Assembly: GCA_022747635.1 (NCBI GenBank)
Contig: JAKTNV010000003.1
Location: 10,476,048 to 10,540,047 of the forward strand
Direction of reading: 5' to 3'
DNA length: 64,000 bases
Source of the DNA: Hetaerina americana
Lineage: Eukaryota; Arthropoda; Insecta; Odonata; Calopterygidae
Below are positions 25,082 to 36,149 of this stretch, in pieces; within the stretch, counting starts at the first letter, position 1; each line of letters opens with the position of its first letter. The notes under the pieces are model-generated. The model did not search any database, was not told the origin of the DNA, and saw only the letters and a program-made list of their open reading frames with translations. A program made the translations under genes and the position numbers.

Positions 25082-25101
25082 TGTGTGTATATCAGCATTA
25101 C
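24985..25101. repeat. Inverted CA/GT blocks around a (TA)n tract
   Basis: The sequence taatgctaatatacacacac followed by gcgtgtgtgta (24985-25015) is mirrored by tacacacacgtgtgtgtata followed by tcagcatta (25071-25101), with (TA)n at 25021-25072 between them. The block is a perfect candidate for hairpin, cruciform or Z-DNA structure. A third copy of the left side occurs at 25371-25412. Confidence 0.85.
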
Positions 25102-25110
25102 ATATATAAT

Positions 25111-25315
25111 TCCGGGTTCGATTCCCGGGCAAGGCACTCTGGGCACCTGCAGCTCCACCCAAGCTTTGTGATTTTTCGGGTACCAGATCTTCCTGGGAAA
25201 CCATAACCGGCACAGGGAAAGGACCTGGCCCCCCTACCCTGATGTGTGAATTTCACACGTCGTCGGGCTTAATACTGGGTGAACTCTACCATCACCTACC
25301 AAAGCGACCTTCGGG

Positions 25316-25316
<1 letters not shown>
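25111..25316 (+). repeat. SINE family B, plus-strand copy
   Basis: Begins at attccgggttcgattcccgg (B box), then cagctccacccaagctttgt, ggcacagggaaaggacctgg, gtgaatttcacac, and ends at accttcgggtt. It lacks the A-box half, so it is 5'-truncated at or near the B box. A (TA)n tail follows directly. Confidence 0.8.

Positions 25317-25317
<1 letters not shown>

Positions 25318-25372
<55 letters not shown>
25318..25372. repeat. (TA)n microsatellite following SINE B
   Basis: About 55 bp of alternating TA starting right at the SINE end. It may have grown from the element's simple 3' tail. The motif taatgctaatatacac follows it. Confidence 0.95.
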
Positions 25373-25374
<2 letters not shown>

Positions 25375-25412
25375 GCTAATATACACGTGTGTGTATATAT
25401 ATACACACACAC

Positions 25413-26588
25413 AAATATTTTATGCGCAAACACTTAAGATGAAAAACAAAAGAATTAAAAACTATTTTTTTGAAATATTGACCTTGGATTGACGCTAGAG
25501 TCAGCGACCCCGATCATAATAAAATCTGTCTTTGTAACCTTCTGGATCTTATTAAAATTCTTTTATTGTACACACAATCACTGTCATAAACGGCTAGAAG
25601 TTCGAATGTGTTCATAGATAATAGCAGTGTGCTTGTAAAACTGATGACATTCCTCAGTGGAAACACCCCAACAGTATCACATATATTACATGAAGTCGTT
25701 GAGTTTGAATGCCCATGTATAGTAAAAGCCGATCTTTTTATTGTTATGAGTATATTTTTCATTCAAATTAATGAAATGGCCTTGAACATTTTCTTTCGTA
25801 GAAATTGTCCATGTCTTGGTAATGGCCCATTAATCGCTAGTGAAATATTAACTTGCTGCTTTTGTCCCCTTCGGCCTCACTAATTAAATAGCAGTATCCT
25901 TGCTCAAGAATTTCTCCCTAAATATAAATAATTTATTCACAACTCTTATTCTAATTTATGATTTTTTGGTAGACTCATTATGTCCACCTATTCTAAAAGT
26001 GTTTTTATATCGGCTTTTGTGGTAGCTTGTCGACAAGATTTTTATCCCGCTGCCTAAAATGTCTTCTTGTGAAAACAAAAATATACTCGTCGATAGAATA
26101 ATGATTAGCTTTTGAAATGCATGCACCCGCTTTGTGGGAAAATTCTTATATAATTCAATGCCTATTTTATCCTTGCAGTTTGTATCCCTGTATATATGGA
26201 TGTGTGGCGGAATCATGCTCAACAAAAGGCCTAAATGTAATTACATTCGTTTGTACATGACCTCTTTTATGATTAATCAAATGCACTCATTTCACAAAAA
26301 TGTTGCTCTCCCGTATTTTGCTGAAAATATTCCAGCCGAATCGGTAATGACTAACGCTAAATTTTGGCTGTGCAAAGCACTCAAGAGAAATCAATTTTCT
26401 TTTCATCTTAAGTAAGTTCCTCTTGGACGGCCTGGCTTGTGACTAGCAGTTTTTCTGCAAGTGGCCCGGTTAATTAATTAAATATTAGCCTCCATCATTT
26501 TAAGAACTAGCAGTGAACTTTCAATGTTATATACTCGTAAATTAACGTCACCAAAAATTGTTAACAGCCCAAAGGTGGGTTGCATATA
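25413..26588. other. AT-rich intergenic sequence
   Basis: Nothing recognised. Short ORFs only. Confidence 0.6.
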
Positions 26589-27432
26589 CAAGGTCTGATT
26601 AAAAAAAGGCAAGACTGATTTTATAACTTGTTTATTTCGACGGATACAGCTGAATCGAACTTGACGCCCTCAATATACATGCCTTGGCTGACGAAAAACC
26701 TTTGCCAACGTTTCTTCCAGCTCTCGAACCCTGCCTGGTAAGCCGCCTTAGGTATCCCCTTCAGGTACGCTGTACAGTTAGTTTTAATATCCGCAATAGA
26801 GTTCAATCGGCGCCCTTTCAAGGTTAATTTTAACTTTGGAAACAAAAAAGTCTGATTGAGCCACGTCTGGAGAGTAGGATGGCTGTGGAATCACGAAAAT
26901 TCCGGTTCTAGCGAAATACTCCGCACCCGCGGGACGAATTTTGATGCGACGCGAGTCATGCCTAAAATTGTTTGACAGGATCCAAAACTAATGTTCACTT
27001 CCTCGGCTATCTCCCTAACAGTTTAGCGGCTATTTGCCCGCACCAAATCGTTCACTAAATTGACATAGTTTGGGTCTGTCGAAGTGGAAGGCCGGGTTCG
27101 CAAATCTTCATCTGTCGAGGTTCTGCCCGATTTAAAACGACTGTGCCCCTCAAAACACAGGCTCGACTCATAGCTTCATAATCAAAGGCTTGCTGAATAA
27201 TTTCAAATGTCTCCGTAGCACTTTTGCCAAGTTTGAAACAACGTTTCACGCACACACGCTGTTCCTCTAGCTCCTTCATTACTGCCGATGCACGCGGCGA
27301 CGAACAGGTTAAGACATGTACCGCTGCTGTTGCGTAACGACTCGACGTGAACAGACGCAGTGTGTTTCGTTTCGATCCGTTGAACGGTTTGCGCAGAATA
27401 AAATCAGTCTGGTCTTTTTTGATCATATCTTG
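26589..27432 (-). mobile_element. Internally deleted mariner transposon
   Basis: An 844-bp minus-strand element with TA on both sides (26587-26588 and 27433-27434). Its ends match as inverted repeats over roughly 33 bp with a few differences (caaggtctgattaaaaaaag and, at the other end read inward, caagatatgatcaaaaaaga). Both transposase ends are present but the middle is gone. It is a different mariner lineage from the 3.8 kb element: its termini and its protein differ clearly. It is non-autonomous, resembling the deletion derivatives that often spread using a partner's transposase. Confidence 0.93.
26621..27279 (-). pseudogene. Mariner transposase remnant, catalytic core deleted
   Basis: Read from the ATG at 27277-27279: MKELEEQRVCVKRCFKLGKS, the usual N-terminal mariner helix-turn-helix region, continues to EAMSRA. 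A frameshift near 27155 then moves the reading to HSRFKSGRTSTDEDLRTRPS. A TAA at 27023-27025 interrupts NSR/TVREIAEEVNIS. After a deletion joined near 26921-26925, the reading resumes at EYFARTGIFVIPQPSYSPD with VAQSDFF (the third catalytic Asp region). Another single-base shift near 26846 leads into FPKLKLTLKGRR and the normal C-terminus, ending at the TAA at 26621. The segment with the first two catalytic Asp residues is missing, so no activity is possible. Confidence 0.93.
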
Positions 27433-27434
27433 TA

Positions 27435-28780
27435 TTTGAGAAGGTTATCTTCCCCTAAAACCTATTGGAAGCGCTTACAATGATTATCACACACATGTAG
27501 TGTGCATCAACTCCTACCCCCTTCCTTCTGATATTTCTTATAATGATCATTTATTCAGCAGATAACTGAAGTTACCCTGAGTTTATTCACATCATACGAG
27601 GCAACATCCGGGTTATAGCTGGGGATAATGATGTCAGTCACTGAACATCCTACCAACATTATTATCATGCCACCGAGCCAACGGCGTATGTGCACACGTA
27701 TGCAAACATTTATTTCATGCAAAACTTGAGAAGTCCAAGAGTATTTTAATCAATTGATTCAGTGTCATGGATTGGATATTAAATCCTTTCATTAAGTTTC
27801 TGATCAAGTGATTGGCGAAATCGGGCCGTCACGGGGTGGAGAATGCCGAAATTTTGGAAAGGTGACGCACTTGTAGATATTTTATAAATCTGGATTTGAA
27901 AAAATTAAAAATTGATTTAATTAAAAATCGAAAATTAATCCTCGGTTCACATATTGCAGCAGGAACGTCGAATGAATCTCTTTTTCGTCACTATACCCAG
28001 CATCGTGTTGCGTCCCTACTATCCCTTCTTTATGCCCAATACCTAAGTTTAAAATAACTGACGTGGTCAATCCTGAAAATTGCGTTTTAAAATGGATTGA
28101 AAAAGTGGCATTCAATATAATATCCTCCAGCTGATCATCAAAACGTAAACCAAAAACAGGGTAATCTCGATTTCAATGTAGGTACGGGCAAAATTTCTCA
28201 ACCAAAAGTTTTATCTGTGATTGAAAGTATATTCCCGATAACTATTCTGCTTAAAATCTTTTTCTTGATGTAAACATTTATTGCTGGATAAAAATAATTG
28301 GTTTTTGAAATACATTGCAAACCTTACGTTATCTAAATAAATGACATCCTTTACAGATAAGAACAAAGATTAAAATCTTACATAATGCGTTCCAGTCACA
28401 GGAACGACATGCGATAATTTTAGGTTCAAATACGGTCAGATCAAATGATATTTTTGCGGGGAATCCACTCACCCGCATTCAGTACAGTCCTCATGCATAC
28501 GACATTTCATGCGTCTGAAATCACCTTGGAAAGCTAATCGGTGGAAACACACAGTTGAAATAGAAATGATGCGGGTAATAACTTTACTCGGGGCTATTCC
28601 TAGATGTTTTTCCGTTCAAAAATATAACTTTACACTTTAATTATATACGTTAATTCCACTGTATCTTAATAAAACAATTTTTTCAGCAATCCATGCCGGA
28701 AAATTTGAAAAGATAAATTTGTGTATCGCCAAGAAAATGAATCGAGATTAGTTGGAGAATGATTCTGATGCGGTGTAGCC
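27435..28780. other. AT-rich intergenic sequence
   Basis: Nothing recognised. Confidence 0.6.
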
Positions 28781-29645
28781 ATTTATAGTTAATGGCGGAT
28801 GAGAGTGGTGACAAAATTCGTGTTGGCGCAACGCGAGGTCTACGGGGTGTATTGAGTTGCACCCGTTCACCCGATTTGCGTAATGTGTATCGTGGCGGAA
28901 ATTCCTCCACGACTTCTGTTCCGCGGCTCCATTCCCTAATTGTATCAATGACTAAAATGGCCAATGGTTCGCGAAAGTAATGGATCCCCTGCATTTCTCG
29001 AAAGCCATTCCCAATTCCTCGCACCTAGCCCCCCGTGGCCCCCCTTCGTCCCCGGTCTCCAGTCGGCATCCGTTGTTATCCCCAGACGTTTTAATTTCGT
29101 CCAGTCCTATCTTTTCTCCGCCCCATCTCTCTACCCAAACCCTTATCCGTCTCGTAAACACGGCGAATCCCACTGCCCTCCCTCGTTCCATCCCGCCCTT
29201 CTCTCACTCAACCTGTAAATGCCGCAAGCAAAGGTCGTAAAGCGGCAACTAGGTCGCACCCTTCTTAACGGCCCTGCCTACATCTGTCCCGCTCGCATCC
29301 CCCGCCCCCATCCCAATTGAGCATCTCTTCGTGGAATCTTCCCTCCCTATCGGACGGACTCCCCGCGGGGTCGGCGTCGCTCGCTTGCACACACTCTGCG
29401 CTCGCCCTCCTTCACGCGTCCTCCCCGAAGGAAAATGCTTCGTCGGAAAAAAATCTGCCCCCGAGGCTAATGTTAATTGGGGATGTTGTGTTGCAGTTGC
29501 AAAGGTTCCCGAAGTTGCCCATTTCCCGATCCGACGGGGAAAAAAAATGCCGCGGTTGAAGTCCCGAACGCGGAGAGAGGGCTGTTGAAAGCATCTGGAT
29601 GACACCGAAAATTGTGACCGTAGCACACATTTGCGACCGTATTTT
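28781..29645. other. GC/CpG-rich segment, no assignable gene
   Basis: CpG-containing and rich in pyrimidine runs (for example ccccccgtggccccccttcg-like stretches near 29030). Many overlapping ORFs occur on both strands. A plus-strand ATG at 28792 has a fair context but its 62 codons show no family-like features. Confidence 0.4.
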
Positions 29646-30841
29646 TAGTATGCCGTGGAATAACCTTGGGAGACGGTGAGATGACGCCGGATTATCTTCG
29701 CTCCGGAAATTAGTGTTTTCCGTTAAGGTTGACTTAAAAAAAAAGAAACAAGGCGTCATGTTTTTATTCCTGGTCTCAATAGTATTAATTAGAGCCGGAA
29801 TAATGATACGTGTATTTGATTGTAGTAATCGCATCAAAGTGGGCATCCATTTGGTCCCATACAGCCAATCTGCCTGGATCGAAGATCTTTTTGAGGCGCT
29901 GTAAGGGCGTGTAATAGGCAGAGAGTTTCTTCTAGCAAGTTAATAATATTCAGTAAATATATCTAGTAATTATTTTTTTCGGCTATTATTTTTTTGATCA
30001 TAGATTATTCCAGGATGAGACGAATAACCGAATCGGTGTATGTCTGCATTAATAAATTTCCCAGGTGTTGATATTACTGTTACACTCGTCGGGTTTGTGT
30101 GAGACGTGGATCATTTTAAGCTTGTACGATATACATCTAGTGAATTAGTGCAATCAATACCTTGCTAAATTAGTTTGGTGTTAAGCTTTCCAGCCTTCAA
30201 GGACTGCCCTGAATTGCTGCTATTACTTTTCCATTGTGAACAACTTTTCGCGTCACCGTGCAGCTTTATTTTTATGTCACTCAGTCCAGAATTCATAGGT
30301 TTCTAGGGCCTTAAATGCTCGCATAATTTTATCTATGGGTTTAAAATGAACATAAATAGCATTCTTTCTCAACTTTTCCATCTACGAGAAAATATTTTGA
30401 AACCTTCGGTTTAATGAATGAATGAATGCTAGTTCCGACAAGGTGGCACCGCATATACTATGTTTGTTTTCCACAGGTTATATTTAGTGTGATCGTAACA
30501 CCCAAATAGTTTCCTTTGTCACCTAAGTTAGTTTTAATGCCTTAATAGTATGTTAGTAAGTTTTGTCGGTTAGTATGCAGGGCTAAAGAATGAGTTATTG
30601 CAATATGTAATGTGAGGCTTTCTTGTGTAGCGTTAGGGTATTCGATGACAGTAGTGGTCGGTAGTGTACATAGTAAAGCGCCAAAGTCCGTTGAAAACCT
30701 ACGCTTTGGTTACTTAAATGTAGTATGCAGTCTGTTTTACCTCGTTCAATCTTCATAGTTCATCTACATCTACACGGTACCGTGCAATGTTAGGTTATGT
30801 GGCTGGGGGTGATTACACACCAGGCATACAATATCAAAAAC

Positions 30842-30844
<3 letters not shown>
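29646..30844. other. AT-rich intergenic sequence
   Basis: Nothing recognised. Confidence 0.6.

Positions 30845-30896
<52 letters not shown>
30845..30896. repeat. (TA)n microsatellite
   Basis: About 52 bp of alternating AT. Confidence 0.97.
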
Positions 30897-30898
<2 letters not shown>

Positions 30899-30999
30899 GA
30901 AATAGAACGCTCTTCGACGACGCATAAAAATATAAAAACACTGATATAAGATTTAAAAACTAAGAAACACAAAGAAAGGACACTCACATATGTAATTTT

Positions 31000-31033
31000 G
31001 ACATTTCGACGGCACGGCGGTCATCATCTGAAT
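31000..31033 (-). ncRNA. Hammerhead-like / PLE 3'-end motif
   Basis: On the minus strand: cagatgatgac, a loop, then gtcgaaatgtc. The gac/gtc stem sits directly before gaaa, as in the hammerhead core, but the first box reads CAGAUGA rather than CUGANGA. This may be a decayed copy of the motif at 33.1 and 48.3 kb. AT-rich tails and a (TA)n tract lie close by. No PLE coding remnant was found here. Confidence 0.45.
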
Positions 31034-31535
31034 GTTTATATTAAATAAATATTTATATACATAAAATACATATATATATACATTTTATTTATTTATATAA
31101 TGTATATAAAACACTTGGACCGTACAATAGAACACAAAAATTTTAATTGAAAACACGTAAAAGGAACACATTTTTATCAAAGTTAAAGCTTTCTGCCTTC
31201 TTAAGGTAAGATTGAAAGGTTTCGGGCGGTTAATTGTTACTTTGTAATCATGGAATCCATTCAGTAATTATAGACATAATGCGTGAAAGCTGTATAAATC
31301 GATTCAAAGTATTTTGCGGTTTCTATGAATTCTTATTTTTCTATATTTTTCATGTAGCATATTCGGAGAAAATTATCAATTATGCTCCTTGCTTTGTATT
31401 AATATTTTATTCATATAAGGAATCATAAGCTCTCAGCCTCCCTTCCCCGGTATACGGCATAAATTACAAGAACGTAGCGTGAAAGCGTCTACTGTCCTTT
31501 GCTTGTGCCCCTGTATGCCTACATACGCGCGTGTA
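31034..31535. other. AT-rich intergenic sequence
   Basis: Nothing recognised. Confidence 0.55.
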
Positions 31536-31640
31536 ATGAGCTTGGTAACTCAACAGCCTCAAGGTTGCAGGTTTGGATACCTCCTTGGGCATGGATGTCG
31601 TGTTCATCCTAAGAATGTTTACTTAAGTTTAGAAGCAGAG
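31536..31640 (+). repeat. tRNA-derived SINE, arthropod-type tail (family C)
   Basis: A tRNA-like head with gagcttggtaactcaacagc (A-box region) and gcaggtttggatacctcctt (mutated B box) runs into gggcatggatgtcgtgttca and then tcctaagaatgtttacttaa. This tail wording is widespread in arthropod SINEs. One mutated copy is seen in the window. Confidence 0.7.
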
Positions 31641-33042
31641 TTATAACCTTCGCCGTTTAAGTACCCACTACCAACGTCCACCATAAAAATATTCACGCAA
31701 AAAAATATTCTAATTTTAGGTGAGAATAAGTCGGTAACGAGGAAAAAAAGGAAATACTTTCCAACTCTTTCCTTTATCCAAAAGTCGAGTCATTATTTTT
31801 ACCGTAATTCAGACTTTTGAAAGACATCTCTGGAAGCAGATGTCTCGGCATGTAAAAGTACAGATGTATTTGTAATTTTAAAATAAAAAAACAATGCTTA
31901 AAAAATAGCTATGTTTATCAAAAGACGATTTAGCTTAGGCATAGGTGAATTGACAGTATTTATTAAAATATCTCATTCAATGGCATAAATGGTGGGACAA
32001 GAGTTTAAAATGATTTGGTGAATTTTGAACTCCAATTGGCCGTTAATACGAAGTTTTGGCAGCGAGTGCTTTCTGCACTTCGATTGGTATACATCAAAGC
32101 GTAATGTCAAAGCCGGAAATACCACTTTGGGTATAAGTAAAAAGCTAATTTGACGCAAATCTCCTTAACCATGAGGACATTTGCGCTCCTTAAATACGCA
32201 CGGAATTCAGTCCCTTAAATCACCTTTAGGAAATACTCATATTTCTTAAAAAATTTAATTAATTGACTTGTCTGAAAGGAATGGGCGCGCTTTTCCTCGT
32301 TCCGTTTTTCATGCAAGGCCAAGATCATTTAGGATTCAATTTGTCACGAGTTTCCGTGTAAAAAAACCGCCAGGATTGATTGCAATATGAATTCGTGGAA
32401 AGTAATGGCCTAAGGATCAGTTTCTTGGTGGACATAAATTTCGATTATGCATTGCTCTCATTATTTACACGTCCTCTTTCTTTTCCAGTAATCTTTATCT
32501 GTTTGAATAATTATTCATATGCCAGGCTTAAGCTATCGCCAGCCTGACCTCCCGGGGAAAGACCAAAGAGAAATCTGTCCATCGGTCATACTTCAAAGAT
32601 TTTTTTCTTCGTTAAATCCCTCTTGCTGATATATGGGAAACGCCAATGCTGCGGCGGAAGATAAGTGCTCCGGTGCCCCTCAGATTAGTTCACAAAGTTT
32701 TGTGGGCACACTAGTGATCACCCACATAATAAATTTAGCCACGAAGGTTAAGGTATATGCGATTTTTTTCAATATCAATGGCTCTATAAAACATGAAACA
32801 CCCATTCAAACGTGCGGTGCAAAATTTTGTCTGCTGTAAAATGCTGAATGACTATTTCACGTTCTCCCTTTCAAGGCGCCGTTTTCCTCCGTTCCATCCC
32901 GTCCGGAACGATGGTCTCTTTTTAATAGTCTTGACCATCTTTGGTTTAAAAAGACTTATTGGAAGATTACAAATTAAGCTAATTCTGTTTGAATGGGTTT
33001 TAATTAATACTTTTAAACCTACTTCCAACACGGGCTTGCAAA
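31641..33042. other. Intergenic sequence
   Basis: No supported gene. ORFs near 32633-33098 show no family-like content. Confidence 0.5.
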
Positions 33043-33057
33043 GTACATTTGTCTCTG
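33043..33057. repeat. Target-site duplication, left copy
   Basis: gtacatttgtctctg is repeated exactly at 33430-33444 on the other side of the PLE insertion. Confidence 0.85.
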
Positions 33058-33099
33058 ATTTCCACATTTTTCGGGCTGCGTCCGCGTATGTCGTTTAAA
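33056..33099 (+). repeat. PLE inverted arm, left
   Basis: 44 bp, beginning tgatttccacatttttcggg and ending gtcgtttaaa. It is exactly complementary to 33357-33400. Confidence 0.95.
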
Positions 33100-33100
33100 A

Positions 33101-33142
33101 GTACAACAGTTTCGCCAGCTATCCTGCTGGCGTCCTCAGGTC
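33101..33142 (-). ncRNA. Hammerhead-like motif of the PLE
   Basis: On the minus strand: ctgagga (fits CUGANGA), one extra base, a perfect 6-bp stem gccagc/gctggc closed by aggata, then gaaac, tgttg and ta. This gives the hammerhead order: core box 1, stem II, GAAA box, a very short stem III (A-U, C-G) and a GUA that would be the cleavage triplet. PLEs are known to carry minimal hammerhead ribozymes with short stem III. Stem I pairing was not demonstrated, and activity is not claimed. Confidence 0.6.
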
Positions 33143-33218
33143 AAGGATGAAAAGAAGCTTGTTGTCCCGTCTTATATAGGAAAAATCCGGCGCCAATACC
33201 GGGAAATTTCTTGGCCAA

Positions 33219-33347
33219 TCAGGGAACGTCCTCATATTTGCGCGGGATTATTCGTTTCCACGCACTGTGGAGTGGATATCCATCCTCTCTGTTAAAATTT
33301 TTTGGCCTTTTAACGATTTCAATGGCCTCTCTGATTATTCTCTGGAA
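33219..33347 (-). pseudogene. PLE GIY-YIG endonuclease C-terminus, truncated
   Basis: An open frame of 42 codons followed by TGA (33219-33221), reading FQRIIREAIEIVKRPKNF and then NREDGYPLHSAWKRIIPRK. The EAIEI ... NREDGY ... AWKRII pattern is characteristic of the end of the GIY-YIG nuclease domain in Penelope-like polyproteins, where it helps nick the target for reverse transcription. Everything upstream (the reverse transcriptase and most of the nuclease) is missing. The frame is cut off at the inverted arm, so it cannot function alone. No frame damage is seen within the 42 codons, which supports recent arrival. Confidence 0.88.
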
Positions 33348-33356
33348 GTATTAAAG

Positions 33357-33400
33357 TTTAAACGACATACGCGGACGCAGCCCGAAAAATGTGGAAATCA
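33357..33400 (-). repeat. PLE inverted arm, right
   Basis: Exact complement of the left arm, starting tttaaacgacatacgcggac. Confidence 0.95.
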
Positions 33401-33429
33401 CCTACTCATCGCCGCGGAAACCTTCGAAC

Positions 33430-33444
33430 GTACATTTGTCTCTG
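33430..33444. repeat. Target-site duplication, right copy
   Basis: gtacatttgtctctg, identical to 33043-33057. Confidence 0.85.
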
Positions 33445-36149
33445 TTTACGATTCATAATTCCGCCTGTACAAAGCGTGAGAGACGCTTTTTTCCTTGAAA
33501 AATGCGTTTATTTGACCTTTACCGGTTAAGATGCAAACATTACATCGTGCCCCGTCATCAAGTAACACGGGAAGCACATTCGCACGCGATGTCGCTTTAG
33601 TCTTTGAAAGACCTATTCACTTCCTGGGTGTGTGTGATAGCTCAATGTCAGACTTATTAAGGAATATATTAGGCATAAAAATATTTAAAAATAATAGGAA
33701 ATATTACTTGAAAGTGGTTTTCCTTTTGTTTCGACGAATTTTGCTCACCCGTCAAATCCGCTATTAATCCATTTATAACGGCGATGGTAATTAACTCTTT
33801 GCACCTCAGTCAATCTCAGGTCGTTGCCGAAGTAGGTAGAGAAGTATAACTGCCCGCAAAAGGAGATTACGATACAGACTAAATGATTAACATATCCTGC
33901 GAGTTTTTTTTAAACTGTAATCGATCAATGGCAGGCGTCACGTTATTCACCTTCAATTTCATAACTCTGTTATTCCAGGTTCGGTTTTATGTATTAATTT
34001 TCGTATCCAGTGTGGGCGTAGGCATTTACGTTTGTAGCTTTGTTTTTACAAGACCATCCTTCTAGTTTTTAACTTCGGAAGAGACGTACCTTGTTTTGTA
34101 CATCAATATAAATTCAATTGGTGCGCTCAATTCCCTGTCCTTTCCGCACGAAAAGGGACTTGACAATTCTTAAAGCCATTACCTTTGAATTAGGATATTA
34201 AATTGTGGAAGTGTATTTTGATGAATTATAATAAATGAAAATTACGTCTTGTGTTATTTTTCATGACGTTGGAAACCATTTTTGCCTTTGACTAATTGCA
34301 TTTTATATTCATTATTCTAAATGTACGCGAATCTGAATCATTATCTTTACTTCATAATTATAAAAAATGTAGTCTTTACTTCTTTTATGTCTGTTTTAGT
34401 TACAGTAGATTTCTGACTCCATTAGAGTACGTACACGTACTAATTTGGAGAACTAATTATCCAATTACCGTACCAAAGCCCACAATTATTACGCATACAA
34501 TTTTTCGTAACATCAAAAGTGTAATGTAATATAGTAAAAATAAAGTATTAGTCAGTGAATGACGCGGTCGGTTGCAGATTATCACCTGTTTAATTGCATG
34601 ATAACAAAGCATGTGAATTTTAATCACTTTTGGACGAAGGACTCGGATGATGTAGTGCAAGCCATATTAATGGGTTGACAATTAAAAGTTGCCTTAATTA
34701 AAGTTAAAACATTTTTTTGCTTTCTCACGCACGAACTACCTTAATCCCAAAATTATTTGCTCTTGGTTAAACATAATACTTGTAAACTATCATTTATTTA
34801 TACCGACTGATATTTGAATTATAACACTATCTTTAAATTGAGATAAAACAGAAATATAGTATATGACTGCGACGCACCCTGTGGCCTAAAAATATTTTCT
34901 GCAATAATGCTATTGTCTTAAATCGCTTGACTCAATCTTTTATGGACTGAAATTTAAACTAAATATCTCTATATAAGTATGAACAAGTGATCAATTTGCA
35001 TTCATCAGGAGGCAAAACTAGACTACCTACAGTTGAATAGTTTTTGTGCCGAAATACAGTAAAATTTAACGGTAAGCAAAGCTGTTATGAGAATCATTAA
35101 GCGGTGAGAGGAAAAACGTCACCGACGTCATCGCAAATCCGCCTGCAGCAAGAAGTGTTTCAAAAACGTGCGAGTCAAAAATTGGCCTGGCATGAGATTT
35201 AAAGGTCGCATCGTCGGAGGGGAGCATTTTTGACGTTAAATACATGACAGTGTTAGCCGTAACGAGGCTTTAGTGCTCGTTTCGCGAAAACCTGGAAGAA
35301 CCTTTTTGAACGCATTACTAAAACCATTTGTGGTTATCATCATCCGTGAGTGGCATTTCTCTTTCATTTTCTTCCGCTAACCTTTTCCCCGTCTAATGCG
35401 TCACGGAATCCACGTAATGAAGGAACTTCAATGCAATCCCGCAAAATGAACGTTGTCTGTGACTCAACGCGTGAATAAATTTGCCTTTAGCCTTCCTTTC
35501 ACCCTTTCAAGACCCTCCCACCGCTTGCCCTAAACCATATTCCCCCATTGCATCTAGATTTCCTCTTCCCGCCACGGCGATACACTCGAGGACACATTCC
35601 TCACCATTGCATAGATCCATTCACAGCACCGCGCAGTATTTCCCTGAGATTCCACTTTGAGTTTCATCAATGAACTACTCACTGCTGCCTAACGGAAAAT
35701 ATTTCTTCGTGAATATTTTTTTCCATGGCGTGCATGTGTTTATTAATCAGGCACTCTCCGGTAGTGAAGTTTATGTATATTCAATTATAAATCTTCATTA
35801 CCCGTGTCAACAGCTTTATTAAGCCGTAAAAATTCAATCATATTTAATTAAACTATCATTTTTCCATTTCGTGGTGTGAACTTTTTCTTCTAATGAAATT
35901 CTTGGACCGGACATGCTGCTGGACCAAAAAGAAGAGAGGTCTAAAAAGAAATATTTAAAGGACATAATGGTTTGAAACCATAGAAAACAAAGTAATACCC
36001 AAATAAAATTAGGCCAGTGGGGAAGATTTTGCTATTCAAGCTGGGAGATTACGCACAAGGTAGAGATAAGTATTCTGACAATTACATCAAATATAACCAG
36101 GTAATAATGCTTTCTAAGCGAAAAAACTGCCTTTTTTACTATTCTAGAC
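33445..36149. other. Long AT-rich intergenic stretch
   Basis: No supported gene or repeat. Many short ORFs lack family features. 35100-35700 is slightly less AT-rich but holds nothing assignable. Confidence 0.55.

Larger units (their letters stand above)
33058..33429 (-). mobile_element. Short Penelope-like element insertion with inverted arms
   Basis: A 372-bp minus-strand insertion bounded by an exact 15-bp target duplication. It contains a C-terminal GIY-YIG-type coding remnant, a hammerhead-like motif and a 44-bp perfect inverted repeat (33056-33099 and 33357-33400) at its two ends. About 29 bp (33401-33429) lie beyond the arm on one side, matching the extra tail that Penelope-like elements often carry outside their terminal repeat. 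PLEs encode a reverse transcriptase linked to a GIY-YIG endonuclease. This copy is heavily 5'-truncated, keeping only the last 42 codons and the 3' region. Intact arms and duplication suggest a fairly recent insertion. Confidence 0.9.

Noticed and set aside
24713..25213. ORFs of up to 152 codons across the TA repeats
   Set aside because: They are translations of (TA)n and SINE sequence (YIYI repeats), not genes.
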